Assembly: GCF_035916875.1 (NCBI RefSeq)
Contig: NZ_JAXUHN010000057.1
Span: 1 to 49,215 of the forward strand
Reading direction: 5' to 3'
Origin: Methylomicrobium sp035916875
GTDB lineage: Bacteria; Pseudomonadota; Gammaproteobacteria; Methylococcales; Methylomonadaceae
Length of the DNA: 49,215 bases
Shown here in pieces: positions 24,414 to 33,655 of this stretch (position 1 is its first letter; each line of letters starts with the position of its first letter). The position numbers and the translations under genes were made by a program. The notes below the pieces were generated by a model, which saw nothing but the letters and a program-made list of their open reading frames with translations, was not told the DNA's origin and ran no database searches.

Positions 24414-25295
24414 TTGACCATACGCATTTCGGATCGCATCGCCGATCGCGCCAAACAATACTGGCTGCTCGCCCGCTTCGATCGGCCCATCGGCACGCTG
24501 ATTCTATTATGGCCGACGCTGTGGGCGCTCTGGATCGCGGGGCGCGGCAAGCCGGATGCGCTGGTGTTCACGGTGTTTTTCCTGGGCGTGGTGCTGATGC
24601 GGGCCGCCGGCTGCGTGATCAACGATTATGCCGACCGCGATTTCGACCCGCATGTCGAACGCACCAAACAGCGCCCGATCGCGGCCGGCCGCGTCCAGCC
24701 GAAGGAGGCGTTGATTTTATTCGCGGTGCTGACTTTGGTGTCGTTTGGCCTGGTGCTGCTGATGAATCCGTTCACGATAGGCCTGTCGTTCATCGGCGCC
24801 TTTCTCGCGGCCAGCTATCCGTTCATGAAGCGCTTCACGCATCTGCCGCAGGCCTACCTCGGCATGGCCTTCGGCTGGGCGGTGCCGATGGCTTTTGCCG
24901 CGCAGACGAACACGATTCCTTTGGTCGGCTGGTTATTGTATCTGGCCGTGCTGCTCTGGGCGCTGGTTTACGACACGATGTACGCGATGGTCGACAAGGA
25001 CGACGACCTGAAGATCGGCGTCAAATCGACCGCGATCCTGTTCGGCGATTATGACCGCCATATCATGGGCGCCTTGCAGATCGTGATGCTGGGTCTCTTG
25101 GTGATCGTCGGGCGTATAGAAGGGTTGGGATTCTTTTATTACGCAGGGCTTCTGGCAGCGGCGGGGCTTGCGGTTTATCAGCAGAAACTGATTTTCCACC
25201 GCGAAAAAGCGCTTTGCTTCAAGGCGTTTTTGAATAACAACTGGTTTGGTCTGGCTGTGTTTATCGGGTTGGTGCTGGATTATCTGTTTGCGTAG
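24414..25295 (+). CDS. ubiA: 4-hydroxybenzoate polyprenyltransferase
   Basis: Inner-membrane prenyltransferase of ubiquinone biosynthesis that attaches the polyprenyl chain to 4-hydroxybenzoate. The 293 residues have about eight membrane helices and both aspartate-rich motifs: NDYADRDFDPHVERTKQRP (about 74-92) and YDTMYAMVDKDDD (about 185-197). Translation starts at a TTG with AAGGGG 8 nt upstream. Transcribed divergently from arsC, with a TATAAT at 24366-24371 in the gap. The usual partner ubiC is not adjacent. Confidence 0.95.
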   Translation: MTIRISDRIADRAKQYWLLARFDRPIGTLILLWPTLWALWIAGRGKPDALVFTVFFLGVVLMRAAGCVINDYADRDFDPHVERTKQRPIAAGRVQPKEALILFAVLTLVSFGLVLLMNPFTIGLSFIGAFLAASYPFMKRFTHLPQAYLGMAFGWAVPMAFAAQTNTIPLVGWLLYLAVLLWALVYDTMYAMVDKDDDLKIGVKSTAILFGDYDRHIMGALQIVMLGLLVIVGRIEGLGFFYYAGLLAAAGLAVYQQKLIFHREKALCFKAFLNNNWFGLAVFIGLVLDYLFA

Positions 25296-25370
25296 GGAGG
25301 AACCCGTGGCCGGTTCCTTCTTCCCGAGTGGTATGATAGGTCTTTAGGCTATATAACAGGAGACATCCTA

Positions 25371-26858
25371 TTGCTATCAGCGGTTGAACAAAAAAGGCTG
25401 CAGCTTTCAAAAAGTACCGGGGCGGAAAGAAAATCGCAATTCGGCCAGTTTCTCACGCCTGAGAGGACGGCGGCATTCATGGCCGGCCTTTTTCCCGATG
25501 GAACCGGGAATTGCCGTTTGCTGGATGCCGGAGCCGGCATTGGATCCTTGTCGGCAGCTTTCTTGGAAAGATGGAGAGCGGGCGGTTTTCATTTTCAGCG
25601 GGTGGAAATGGATGCTTTTGAGCTTGATCACGCGTTGATGCCTCATTTGTCGCATACTCTTGAGCGATACAAATATAAGGGCGATTTTTCTGCCAATATC
25701 TATGGAGAAGACTTTATTTATGCCGCCGTAGAGTCGCTGTCCGGGGATTTATTTTCATCCAAAGCCCTGGAAAGCTATACGCACGCGATCCTCAATCCGC
25801 CTTACAAGAAGATTAACAGTAATTCAGCTTACCGATTTGCTCTGAGGCGTATTGGTATCGAGACCGTAAACCTTTACTCAGCCTTTGTAGCGCTGGCTGT
25901 AGCTCTGACTGTGCCGGGAGGACAGATCGTGGCGATCATCCCGCGCAGCTTCTGCAACGGCCCGTATTACCGCCCCTTCCGAGACTTTATTCTTGAACGT
26001 GCAGCCATCCGTCACCTGCACCTGTTCGAGTCGCGTAACAGAGCATTCAAAGATGACGATGTGCTACAGGAAAACATCATCATCCGGCTTGAGCGCGGTA
26101 GCCAGCAGGGGGCGGTTACAGTTTCGGTTTCGACCGACGACACCTTTGGCGACCTTACCTCTCATGAACATCCGTTCGAGAGGATCGTGTTTCCGGACGC
26201 CCCGGAGCGGTTCATTCATGTGCCTACATCGCCCGAGAAAAACGCGATTGAACTATTCCCGGCGATCCGCTATACGCTAGCCGACCTAAGTATTAATGTA
26301 TCGACCGGGCCTGTGGTGGATTTCCGGCTAAAACCGCATTTGCGTGACATGCCGGAGCCGTGCACTGTACCTTTGCTATACCCCGGCCATTTCAGCAGTA
26401 GTGGCACCACATGGCCCATTGAAGGCATGAAGAAGCCCAACGCCATCATGCGAAACGCGGATACCGAAAAGTGGCTTTTCCCGATTGGCTTCTATTGTGT
26501 GGTGCGACGCTTCTCGTCAAAGGAAGAACAACGTCGTGTGGTAGCGGGTGTGGTTGAACCTCGTGCCTTCGTTCACATGCCTATGCTTGGCTTCGAGAAT
26601 CATTTAAACGTGTTTCACGAGAACAAGCAGGGCCTGCCTGAAGCAATGGCAAGAGGATTGGCTTTGTTTCTAAATTCGACAGCCGTGGACGAAAATTTTC
26701 GGCGCTTTAGCGGACATACACAAGTTAATGCAACCGACCTCAAGTTGATGAAATACCCGAGCCGCGATACCCTAATCCGGCTTGGCGAGTGGGCGAGGCT
26801 GCAAGGAGTCATCACGCAGGCCATGATTGACGCCAAGCTAGAAACCCTGACCGAATGA
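25371..26858 (+). CDS. PstI/BsuBI-type DNA adenine methyltransferase
   Basis: Modification half of a type II restriction-modification system. The 495 residues carry SAM-binding motif I, LLDAGAGIGSLSAAF (about 49-63), and catalytic motif IV, ILNPPYKKI (about 139-147), of the N6-adenine gamma class. The large C-terminal half is the target-recognition part, similar in size to M.PstI/M.BsuBI (about 500 residues). It starts with a TTG preceded by GGAG. The stop overlaps the ATG of the endonuclease by 4 nt. The recognition sequence of the family is CTGCAG; that this enzyme has the same specificity is inferred only from the partner's family. Confidence 0.88.
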   Translation: MLSAVEQKRLQLSKSTGAERKSQFGQFLTPERTAAFMAGLFPDGTGNCRLLDAGAGIGSLSAAFLERWRAGGFHFQRVEMDAFELDHALMPHLSHTLERYKYKGDFSANIYGEDFIYAAVESLSGDLFSSKALESYTHAILNPPYKKINSNSAYRFALRRIGIETVNLYSAFVALAVALTVPGGQIVAIIPRSFCNGPYYRPFRDFILERAAIRHLHLFESRNRAFKDDDVLQENIIIRLERGSQQGAVTVSVSTDDTFGDLTSHEHPFERIVFPDAPERFIHVPTSPEKNAIELFPAIRYTLADLSINVSTGPVVDFRLKPHLRDMPEPCTVPLLYPGHFSSSGTTWPIEGMKKPNAIMRNADTEKWLFPIGFYCVVRRFSSKEEQRRVVAGVVEPRAFVHMPMLGFENHLNVFHENKQGLPEAMARGLALFLNSTAVDENFRRFSGHTQVNATDLKLMKYPSRDTLIRLGEWARLQGVITQAMIDAKLETLTE

Positions 26859-27808
26859 ACGACAAGAACGACTATATCAAGGCCGCGCAGCAGGTCATCA
26901 TCTCCTTGGGCCTGACACGGGCTCAACAGAACGAGCGTTCCGGCCTATGCCTGCTGGCTTTGCTGAATCTCACACCGAGCAAGTCCTGGGCCGACGCGGA
27001 GAACCCGCTTATGGGCATTACGCCCATTATGGAATGGGCGCGGGAGCACTACAACAAGGGCTATGCACCGAACACGCGCGAAACGATACGGCGGCAGACC
27101 ATACACCAGTTCTGTGATGCTGGCATAGCGCTTTACAACCCGGACAAGCCCGATCGCCCGGTCAACAGTCCCAAGGCAGTCTATCAGATCGAACCAGCAG
27201 TACTGGCCGTGCTGCGTACCTTCGGCACGCCGCATTGGCATAACAATCTCACCGCCTACCTCGCTGAACGTGAAACGCTAATTGCCCGCTACGCAAAGGA
27301 ACGCGAGCAGAACCGCATCCCGGTTGAGATCGCTCCGGGCAAGCGTATTACCCTCAGCCCCGGCGAACATAGCGAACTGATCCGGGCGATTATCGAGGAC
27401 TTCGCCCCTCGCTTCGCGCCGGGTAGCCTGCTGATTTATGCCGGGGACACGGGCGAGAAATGGGGCTATTTCGATGCCGCTTTACTGGCCGGGTTGGGTG
27501 TCGATATCGATTTCCATGGGAAGATGCCCGATGTGGTGTTGCATTACACTGAGAAAAATTGGCTGCTGTTGGTAGAGTCTGTCACCAGTCATGGGCCGGT
27601 CGATGGCAAACGGCACGCCGAACTTGCCGAGCTGTTTGCCGGTTCAAGTGCAGGGCTGGTCTATGTCACTGCCTTCCCGACTCGGGCCGTTATGGGACGC
27701 TATCTTTCCGAAATCGCTTGGGAAACTGAAGTGTGGGTGGCTGATGCTCCATCGCATCTGATTCATTTCAATGGAGAGCGTTTTCTTGGGCCATACGATG
27801 CGTCCTAA
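26855..27808 (+). CDS. PstI/BsuBI-type restriction endonuclease
   Basis: Restriction half of the system. The 317 residues match the BsuBI/PstI endonuclease family: an N-terminal helical domain with ETIRRQTIHQFCDAGIALYN (about 82-101), and the C-terminal nuclease core with DVVLHYTEKNWLLLVESVTS and GPVDGKRHAEL (about 225-258). The last two hold the PD-(D/E)xK-like residues D, E and K plus the conserved HAEL. It is complete and coupled to the methylase by an ATGA overlap. Flanked by ubiA and an ABC exporter with no mobility gene, so the pair is an isolated accessory insertion. Confidence 0.9.
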   Translation: MNDKNDYIKAAQQVIISLGLTRAQQNERSGLCLLALLNLTPSKSWADAENPLMGITPIMEWAREHYNKGYAPNTRETIRRQTIHQFCDAGIALYNPDKPDRPVNSPKAVYQIEPAVLAVLRTFGTPHWHNNLTAYLAERETLIARYAKEREQNRIPVEIAPGKRITLSPGEHSELIRAIIEDFAPRFAPGSLLIYAGDTGEKWGYFDAALLAGLGVDIDFHGKMPDVVLHYTEKNWLLLVESVTSHGPVDGKRHAELAELFAGSSAGLVYVTAFPTRAVMGRYLSEIAWETEVWVADAPSHLIHFNGERFLGPYDAS

Positions 27809-27841
27809 CAAGGCGCTGCACTGGGCAGCAATTCCGCCGAA

Positions 27842-29644
27842 TTATTGAATATCGAATTGCAGGCTCGCCAATCTGGCGTACAGCCCGCTCTGTTTGCGTA
27901 AATCCTCCGGAGCGCCGGTTTCGACGATACGTCCCTGGTTCAGGACGATGATACGGCCGACCTTCTTCACCGTGGCCAACCGGTGGGCAATGATCAGGGT
28001 GGTACGCCCCTGCATGGCCGTGTTCAAGCCTTCCTGCACCAGGATTTCGGATTCCGCATCCAGGGCGCTGGTGGCTTCGTCGAGCAGCAAAAGCGGCGCA
28101 TTTTTCAAAATCGCCCGAGCGATGGCGATACGCTGGCGTTGCCCGCCGGACAAGCGGGCACCGCGTTCCCCCAGAAATGTCTGATAGCCTTCCGGCAGGC
28201 GGTTGATGAATTCTTCCACTTGCGCCGATTTTGCGGCGGCGATGGCTTCATCATCGCTGGCATCAGGGCGGCCGTAACGAATATTTTCCAGGGCATTGGC
28301 CGAGAAGATTACCGGATCTTGCGGCACGATGGCAATCCTGTTGCGTAATTGCTGTAAGGACAGTTCGCGAATGTCCTGCCCGTTGAATCGAATGGCGCCA
28401 TCAGATACCTCGTAGAAACGCAATAAAAGCTGGAATAGGGTGGACTTGCCCGCACCGGAAGGGCCGACAAACGCGATGCTCTCGCCCGGGGCGATAGCGA
28501 GAGTGATGCCTTCGAGCGCGGCCGTCTGCATTCGCGATGGGTAACGGAAAGTGACATGTTCGAATCGAATCTCGGCTTTTTCGGGTCGCGGTAGCGGTTG
28601 CGGCGCGTTGGCTTCGACGATGGCGGGTTGGGCATGGAGCAGTTCCAGCAAGCGTTCGGTTGCCCCGGCGGCCGCCCGCATGATATCGCCCCAGACTTCC
28701 GCCAGGGTGCCGACCCCGCCCGCCACCAAGACCGCATACAGCACGAAGGACGCCAGTTGTCCGCCCGTCATGCCGCCCTGATGCACCAGGTTCGCGCCGA
28801 TCCACAGCACGAAAATGATCGATCCCATCACGGCCATGATAATCAGCGCCGTCAGCGCCGCACGCACCCGGGTACGCCGGATGGCGGTCTTGAAGCTGAC
28901 TTCCGCACGGTCGGCGAAGCGTCGGGTTTCTCGCTGTTCCTGGGTATAGGCCTGGACCGTCGGCACCGCGTTGAGAATCTCGCCGGCCAGCGCCGAGGCA
29001 TCCGCTATTTTGTCCTGCGATTCGCGCGAGAGCTTTTTCACTTTGCGGCCGATCGCTAAGATGGGCAGCGTCAATAAAGCCATCAGACCCAGATTCAGGG
29101 AGAACAGATGCAGACTGGTCACCGCCAGCATGACCATGCCGCCCACAAACTGGAACAGGCTTCTGAGGCCCATCGAAACGGAGCTGCCGACCACGGTCTG
29201 GATCAGGATGGTGTCGCCGGTCAGGCGCGACAGCACCTCGCCGGTTTGCAAGGTCTCGAAAAATTGCGGGGATTGCACCAGAACCCGCGCATACACCGCC
29301 GTACGCAAATCCGCCGTGACCCGCTCTCCTATCCAGGTCACGGTGTAATATCGCGCCGAAACGGCCAATGCCCACAGGCTCGCCAATCCGAACAGAACCG
29401 CGAAGCGTCCATTCAGGCTCAGCGAACCGAGCAACCCGGCGCCGGCGTTTTGCCGTTGCCCAAAACCAAAATCGATCAGATCGCGAAACGCCAACGGAAC
29501 CAGCAGAATGGTGGCCGAACCGAGGCACAACAGAACGAAAGCCAGCGCTATTCTTCCGCGATAGGGGCGCATGAAAGGCCACAAATCCTTGAGAGAAGAC
29601 AGACGTCGAGAGGAGTCGGGTTGGATCGATTTCGAGAGTGACAT
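27842..29644 (-). CDS. ABC exporter half-transporter (MsbA-like)
   Basis: A 600-residue fused membrane/ATPase half-transporter that works as a homodimer. Six membrane helices lie in about residues 25-330 (type IV ABC exporter fold). The nucleotide-binding domain has Walker A GPSGAGKST (about 398-406), a Q-loop VPQDP, the signature LSGGQRQRIAIARA (about 502-515), Walker B LLLLDEATSALD and an H-loop AHRLATV. The closest groups are MsbA-like lipid and multidrug exporters; the substrate cannot be read from the sequence. Single gene, convergent with the endonuclease gene. Confidence 0.85.
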   Translation of the reverse strand: MSLSKSIQPDSSRRLSSLKDLWPFMRPYRGRIALAFVLLCLGSATILLVPLAFRDLIDFGFGQRQNAGAGLLGSLSLNGRFAVLFGLASLWALAVSARYYTVTWIGERVTADLRTAVYARVLVQSPQFFETLQTGEVLSRLTGDTILIQTVVGSSVSMGLRSLFQFVGGMVMLAVTSLHLFSLNLGLMALLTLPILAIGRKVKKLSRESQDKIADASALAGEILNAVPTVQAYTQEQRETRRFADRAEVSFKTAIRRTRVRAALTALIIMAVMGSIIFVLWIGANLVHQGGMTGGQLASFVLYAVLVAGGVGTLAEVWGDIMRAAAGATERLLELLHAQPAIVEANAPQPLPRPEKAEIRFEHVTFRYPSRMQTAALEGITLAIAPGESIAFVGPSGAGKSTLFQLLLRFYEVSDGAIRFNGQDIRELSLQQLRNRIAIVPQDPVIFSANALENIRYGRPDASDDEAIAAAKSAQVEEFINRLPEGYQTFLGERGARLSGGQRQRIAIARAILKNAPLLLLDEATSALDAESEILVQEGLNTAMQGRTTLIIAHRLATVKKVGRIIVLNQGRIVETGAPEDLRKQSGLYARLASLQFDIQ

Positions 29645-29805
29645 CGGTAGCCGGTGTTTGAGGGGCCGGGTTTCATTTTCTCATGGCTTCGGGAGTCGAA
29701 ACGAGAAAATATTCGCGAGAGGAAATTAACCTGAGAATCTCTCGGAATATGGCAGCGGAATTTGCTATTGTATAACCTCACCGCTAAGCGATTGAGGAGG
29801 GCATG

Positions 29806-29928
29806 ATGAAGTCATCCATTCTGATACTTCTGATTCTGGGTTTTCTCGCGGGATGTGAAAATACTAAAGGGCAAAACCGACACGATCCGAATCATCATGA
29901 AAAAGCGCTGCAAAAGCAGCGTGAATAA
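29806..29928 (+). CDS. very small lipoprotein
   Basis: A 40-codon gene that is easily missed. The sequence starts MKSSILILLILGFLAGCEN: a lipoprotein signal with lipobox LAGC at residues 13-16. The mature part is only about 25 residues and rich in N, H, K and Q. GAGGAGG lies 5 nt before the ATG at 29806 (an ATG directly before it at 29803 is too close). A TATAAC sequence at 29771-29776 could be the -10. Entericidin-sized lipoproteins include toxins and envelope-stress peptides, but this sequence does not identify its role. Confidence 0.7.
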   Translation: MKSSILILLILGFLAGCENTKGQNRHDPNHHEKALQKQRE

Positions 29929-29946
29929 AGCCCCGCGCCGATTTTA

Positions 29947-31032
29947 CTAATCGAACAAATCCAGTTGTCGCCAATTCATTGGCGCCGCCGAGTCCAGGGA
30001 GGAGAGTGCCACCCCCAGCAAGCGCACCTTTTTCGCGCCGACCTCGGTATCTTTCAGCAAATCGGCCAGGATAGCCTCGAATCCCTCGACGCGGGTGATC
30101 GCCTGGGGCAGCGTTCTGCTGCGCGTGATCTGCACGAAGTTGTGATATTTAAGCTTGATCGTGAGGGTATGGGCGGTCAGTTGCTTCGCGGCCAGCCGGG
30201 TCAGGGCCTTGTCCAGCAGCCCGAAGAGTTGCTCCAGGATTAGGCAAGGGTCTTCAAGGTCCTCCTGATAGGTGATTTCGACGCCGACCGATTTGCTTGG
30301 CCGGTAATTGCGGACCGGTCGGTTGTCGATGCCGCGGGCAATGTCGTAATAATGCGGCCCGGATTTGCCGAAATGCTGCGCCAATAACGGCAAAGGCCAT
30401 TGTTTCAGGTCAAAACCGGTGCGGATGCCCAGTTCATGCATCTTTTTTTCGGTGGCCTTGCCAATGCCGTGAAATTTTCCGATCGCCAGCTGTTCGACGA
30501 ATCCCGGCCCCTGCTCGGGCGTGATCAAATACAGCCCGTCGGGTTTGTTGATGTCGGACGCAATCTTCGCCAGAAACTTATTGTAGGAAATGCCTGCCGA
30601 GGCGGTCAGTCCGGTTTGTCGGCGAATCTTTTCCTTGATCTCCTTCGCGATCAGGGTCGCGGAACCCTGGCAGCGCGACACCTCGCTTACGTCCAGATAG
30701 GCTTCATCGAGCGACAACGGCTCAAACAGTTCGGTATAGTCGGAGAAAATGCGGCGGATGGCCGCCGAGACTTCCTTATAAACCTCGAAACGCGGTTTCA
30801 CGAAGATAGCGTGCGGGCACAGGCGGTAAGCATGGGAAGACGGCATCGCCGAATGGATGCCGTATTTTCTGGCTTCGTAGCTGCACGTCGCGACCACGCC
30901 CCGCGCATCCGGCCGGCCGCCGACGACGATGGCTTTGCCCCGATAGGCCGGGTTGTCGCGTTGCTCGACCGCGGCGAAAAAGGCATCCATATCGATATGA
31001 ATGATTTTCCGTTGAGGCCGGCCGCTTGTCAT
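29947..31032 (-). CDS. dinB: DNA polymerase IV (translesion)
   Basis: Y-family polymerase for lesion bypass. The palm and finger motifs are visible: IIHIDMDAFFAAVEQRDNP near the start (catalytic D), VATCSYEARKYGI, and SLDEAYLDVSE (about 104-114, second catalytic acidic pair). The helix-hairpin-helix thumb and little-finger domain follow. I use the ATG at 31032 (MTSGRP) because it avoids overlap with aroE; an ATG at 31086 would add 18 residues. The C-terminus LDLFD resembles a clamp-binding Q-x-D-L-F motif (QLDLFD). No LexA box was noticed upstream. Confidence 0.94.
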   Translation of the reverse strand: MTSGRPQRKIIHIDMDAFFAAVEQRDNPAYRGKAIVVGGRPDARGVVATCSYEARKYGIHSAMPSSHAYRLCPHAIFVKPRFEVYKEVSAAIRRIFSDYTELFEPLSLDEAYLDVSEVSRCQGSATLIAKEIKEKIRRQTGLTASAGISYNKFLAKIASDINKPDGLYLITPEQGPGFVEQLAIGKFHGIGKATEKKMHELGIRTGFDLKQWPLPLLAQHFGKSGPHYYDIARGIDNRPVRNYRPSKSVGVEITYQEDLEDPCLILEQLFGLLDKALTRLAAKQLTAHTLTIKLKYHNFVQITRSRTLPQAITRVEGFEAILADLLKDTEVGAKKVRLLGVALSSLDSAAPMNWRQLDLFD

Positions 31033-31060
31033 GACGAGACTCTCGTTGACGGAGTACGGG

Positions 31061-31897
31061 CTAGGCTTTTTTTCTTTCCCCGTCAAGCAATTCGATCACC
31101 GGACGGGTTTGTGGCCTCACCCCGCGCCAAATGAAGAATGCTTCGGCCGCCTGTTCGACCAACATGCCGAGGCCGTCCAGGCTAAGTCGCGCGCCGTGCG
31201 CGAATCCCCAGCGCACAAAAGCTGTCGGTTCGTTGCCGTAGGCGAGATCGTAGCAACTGGCCTGGCTGGCAAGCAGGCGGTCGGGTAGGGGAGGTAACTG
31301 ACCGCTCAGGCTGGCGGCGGTGGCATTCAGGATCAGGTCGAATTGCAGCCGGCCGAGTTCCTCGAAGCCGCAGCCGGAAATGTCGCCTATAGATTTAAAT
31401 TCTTCGGCAAGCAGCACGGCTTTATCGGTGGTGCGGTTGGCGACCACCAGACGCGTTGGCGATTGCCCCAGGATCGGTCCGATAATGCCGCGGCTCGCGC
31501 CGCCCGCACCGAGAATGAGGACATTCTTGCCCGTCAGTGTCAATCGGTGGTTATGCAACAGGTCCGTGACCAAACCGCAGCCGTCGGTGTTATCGCCGAG
31601 AATCGCGCCGTCCGTTTGCAGTACGAGCGTGTTGACCGCCTTGCTGCGTTGCGCGCGTTCGGTTTTATGGGTTGCAAAGCGGTAGGCCAGTTCTTTCAAC
31701 GGCACAGTGCAGTTTAAGCCTTTGCCACCTGCTTCGAAGAAGCCTTTGACGGTGGCAGGAAATGCCTCGGCAGTGACTTCCTGCGCTTCGTAGCTCAGCG
31801 CTTGGCCTGTTTGTTCGGCGAACAGGCGATGAATCCGGGGGGATTTACTGTGCTTGATCGGGCTTCCGAATACGGCGTAGCGGTCCGTTGTGGTCAT
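31061..31897 (-). CDS. aroE: shikimate dehydrogenase
   Basis: NADPH-dependent reduction of 3-dehydroshikimate to shikimate in the aromatic amino acid pathway. The 278 residues include the shikimate-binding SPIKHSKSPRIH (about 12-23), NCTVPLKE with the catalytic lysine (about 62-69; the usual sequence is NVTVPFK), GDNTDGCG (about 100-107) with the partner aspartate, and NADP-binding GAGGASRGI (about 129-137) and ANRT. Ends with the expected LGMLVEQAAEAFFIWRG. Same strand as dinB and hemB. Confidence 0.95.
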   Translation of the reverse strand: MTTTDRYAVFGSPIKHSKSPRIHRLFAEQTGQALSYEAQEVTAEAFPATVKGFFEAGGKGLNCTVPLKELAYRFATHKTERAQRSKAVNTLVLQTDGAILGDNTDGCGLVTDLLHNHRLTLTGKNVLILGAGGASRGIIGPILGQSPTRLVVANRTTDKAVLLAEEFKSIGDISGCGFEELGRLQFDLILNATAASLSGQLPPLPDRLLASQASCYDLAYGNEPTAFVRWGFAHGARLSLDGLGMLVEQAAEAFFIWRGVRPQTRPVIELLDGERKKA

Positions 31898-32413
31898 TTA
31901 ATTGTTTTTCCTCAGCCAAAAGCTCCAGATGATCGTCAGTGTGATGATGGCCGCAACGATTACCAGTTCCACCCAGAAAAAATGATCCGTATAGGTTGGA
32001 ATGACTGCGGAAATACCTAAAAAAATTCCGACGACGCTGAATCGCCAGCCGACGCGCAGGCCATCCAAAACCGTTGCCAGCGACAAGATCAATAAAATGA
32101 TCAAGCCCGAGTTGTTTTCCGGCTTCAAGACGAGCGACGCGCCGCCGACCACGAGCAGCGAGCAAAACCAGTGCAGGGCCTGTTCGCGTAAAACGGATAC
32201 GAAGTCTTCACTACTTTGCCTGGATTTCAGCCAGCCCAGAATGATCGAGAAAAATGCGAACACGAAGACCGTCATGATCCAATAGCCATAACCGTCGGCA
32301 GGAGAATAATCGTTGATGAAAATGCCGACTAACGACGCTATCAGCAACAGAATAAGAATGATGGCTTCAATCTGACGCCTCCGTCTGGAGGAAATCATCG
32401 AGTCGTCGGTCAT
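31898..32413 (-). CDS. small integral membrane protein, unknown
   Basis: A 171-residue membrane protein with about five helices (AIILILLLIASLVGIFI, YWIMTVFVFAFFSIILGWL, ALHWFCSLLVVGGASLVL, LIILLILSLATVL, and a C-terminal FFWVELVIVAAIITLTIIWSF). A short N-terminal basic stretch SSRRRRQ precedes the first helix. I do not recognise the family. The longer frame from 32533 overlaps hemB; the ATG at 32413 has GGAG 9 nt upstream. It sits directly before aroE (stop adjacent to the aroE ATG), so it is probably co-transcribed. Confidence 0.7.
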   Translation of the reverse strand: MTDDSMISSRRRRQIEAIILILLLIASLVGIFINDYSPADGYGYWIMTVFVFAFFSIILGWLKSRQSSEDFVSVLREQALHWFCSLLVVGGASLVLKPENNSGLIILLILSLATVLDGLRVGWRFSVVGIFLGISAVIPTYTDHFFWVELVIVAAIITLTIIWSFWLRKNN

Positions 32414-32498
32414 GGAATGGGCTCCGTTTTTTATTGTTTTTGTGCTGTTACAGTAATTGCCGCGGGTCGCTGATGGTCGGTTTAGCGAGCGTGCTGAA

Positions 32499-33503
32499 TC
32501 AATTCTGTAGCCATTCTGCCACGGATTTGGCAAAATAAGTCAGAATCGCATCGCTGCCGGCGCGCTTGAACGCCAATAACGATTCCATAACGACCTGTTT
32601 CTCATCGAGCCAGCCGTTGAGCGAGGCGGCTTTCAACATCGCGTATTCGCCGGAGACTTGATAGGCGAAGGTCGGCACGCCGAATTCATCCTTGACCCGG
32701 CGAACAATGTCGAGATAGGGCATGCCAGGTTTTACCATCACCATGTCTGCGCCTTCCTGCAAATCCAGAGCGATTTCACGTAGAGCCTCGTCGGAATTGG
32801 CTGGGTCCATCTGGTAGTTGTATTTATTCGCCTTGCCTAGCGCGGTTGACGAACCGACGGCATCGCGGAACGGGCCGTAAAAACTCGATGCATATTTTGC
32901 GGAATAGGCCAATATTCGGGTGTTGCGATGGTGGTTAGCTTCCAGCGCCTGCCGTATCGCACCGATGCGTCCGTCCATCATGTCCGAGGGCGCGACGATG
33001 TCGGCGCCGGCATCGGCGTGCGACAAGGCTTGTTTGACCAGCACTTCGATCGTTTCGTCGTTCAGTACATAGCCGTCCTGGTCGATCAGCCCGTCCTGAC
33101 CGTGCGAGGTATAAGGATCCAGCGCCACGTCGGTAATGATGCCGAGTTCCGGCACGGCTTCTTTCAAGGCTCTGACGGTGCTTTGCACGAGCCCTTCCGG
33201 ATTGAAAGCCTCCTTAGCGAGGTCGGATTTTTTCTCGGCGGCAATGACCGGAAACAGCGCGATGGCCGGAATGCCCAGACTGAACAACTCGTAAGCTTCT
33301 TCCACAAGCAAGTCCAGTGACAGTCTTTCAATGCCCGGCATTGAGGCAATAGCGACTCTTTGGTTGGTGTCTTCGGTCACAAAAACGGGATAAATCAGAT
33401 CGTCAACAGACAAACGATGCTCGCGCATCAAGCGGCGCGAAAAATCGTTATAACGCATTCTTCTCATGCGTATTTTGGGGAAATTGATGGTATGATAAGA
33501 CAT
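32499..33503 (-). CDS. hemB: porphobilinogen synthase
   Basis: Condenses two 5-aminolevulinate molecules to porphobilinogen in haem and corrin synthesis. The 334 residues show the two active-site lysine regions, YSAKYASSFYGPFRDA (about 200-215) and MVMVKPGMPYLD (about 253-264). The metal site reads DVALDPYTSHGQDG (about 124-137), where the zinc-type enzyme has a cysteine cluster; aspartates there indicate the Mg2+-dependent form known from Pseudomonas. An N-terminal arm (RMRRMRYNDFSRRL) fits the octamer contact. Confidence 0.96.
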   Translation of the reverse strand: MSYHTINFPKIRMRRMRYNDFSRRLMREHRLSVDDLIYPVFVTEDTNQRVAIASMPGIERLSLDLLVEEAYELFSLGIPAIALFPVIAAEKKSDLAKEAFNPEGLVQSTVRALKEAVPELGIITDVALDPYTSHGQDGLIDQDGYVLNDETIEVLVKQALSHADAGADIVAPSDMMDGRIGAIRQALEANHHRNTRILAYSAKYASSFYGPFRDAVGSSTALGKANKYNYQMDPANSDEALREIALDLQEGADMVMVKPGMPYLDIVRRVKDEFGVPTFAYQVSGEYAMLKAASLNGWLDEKQVVMESLLAFKRAGSDAILTYFAKSVAEWLQN

Positions 33504-33655
33504 CGTGTCAGAACTCTTGGGGGTGAAAAATCTCAGTCGAGCGCCACAGACCGAGCCTGCCGGAGTGGCTTAGCAGGTTTTTATTGTATCAGGAAAGTCA
33601 TTTTCATCATTTGAAAATGACAGGCATAAGGGTTTCTATTTTTCTGGGGGGGTAT

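Noticed and set aside
26855..27808. CTGCAG avoidance as evidence for an old restriction system
   Set aside because: Several CTGCAG sites can be seen in the window (near 13152, 15532, 16958, 25400, 33794), so there is no visible avoidance; a proper count was not possible.
28401..29582. 393-residue open frame on the same strand as the ABC exporter
   Set aside because: It is the alternate frame of a clearly real ABC transporter with intact Walker and signature motifs; its sequence is low-complexity G/R/A and matches nothing.
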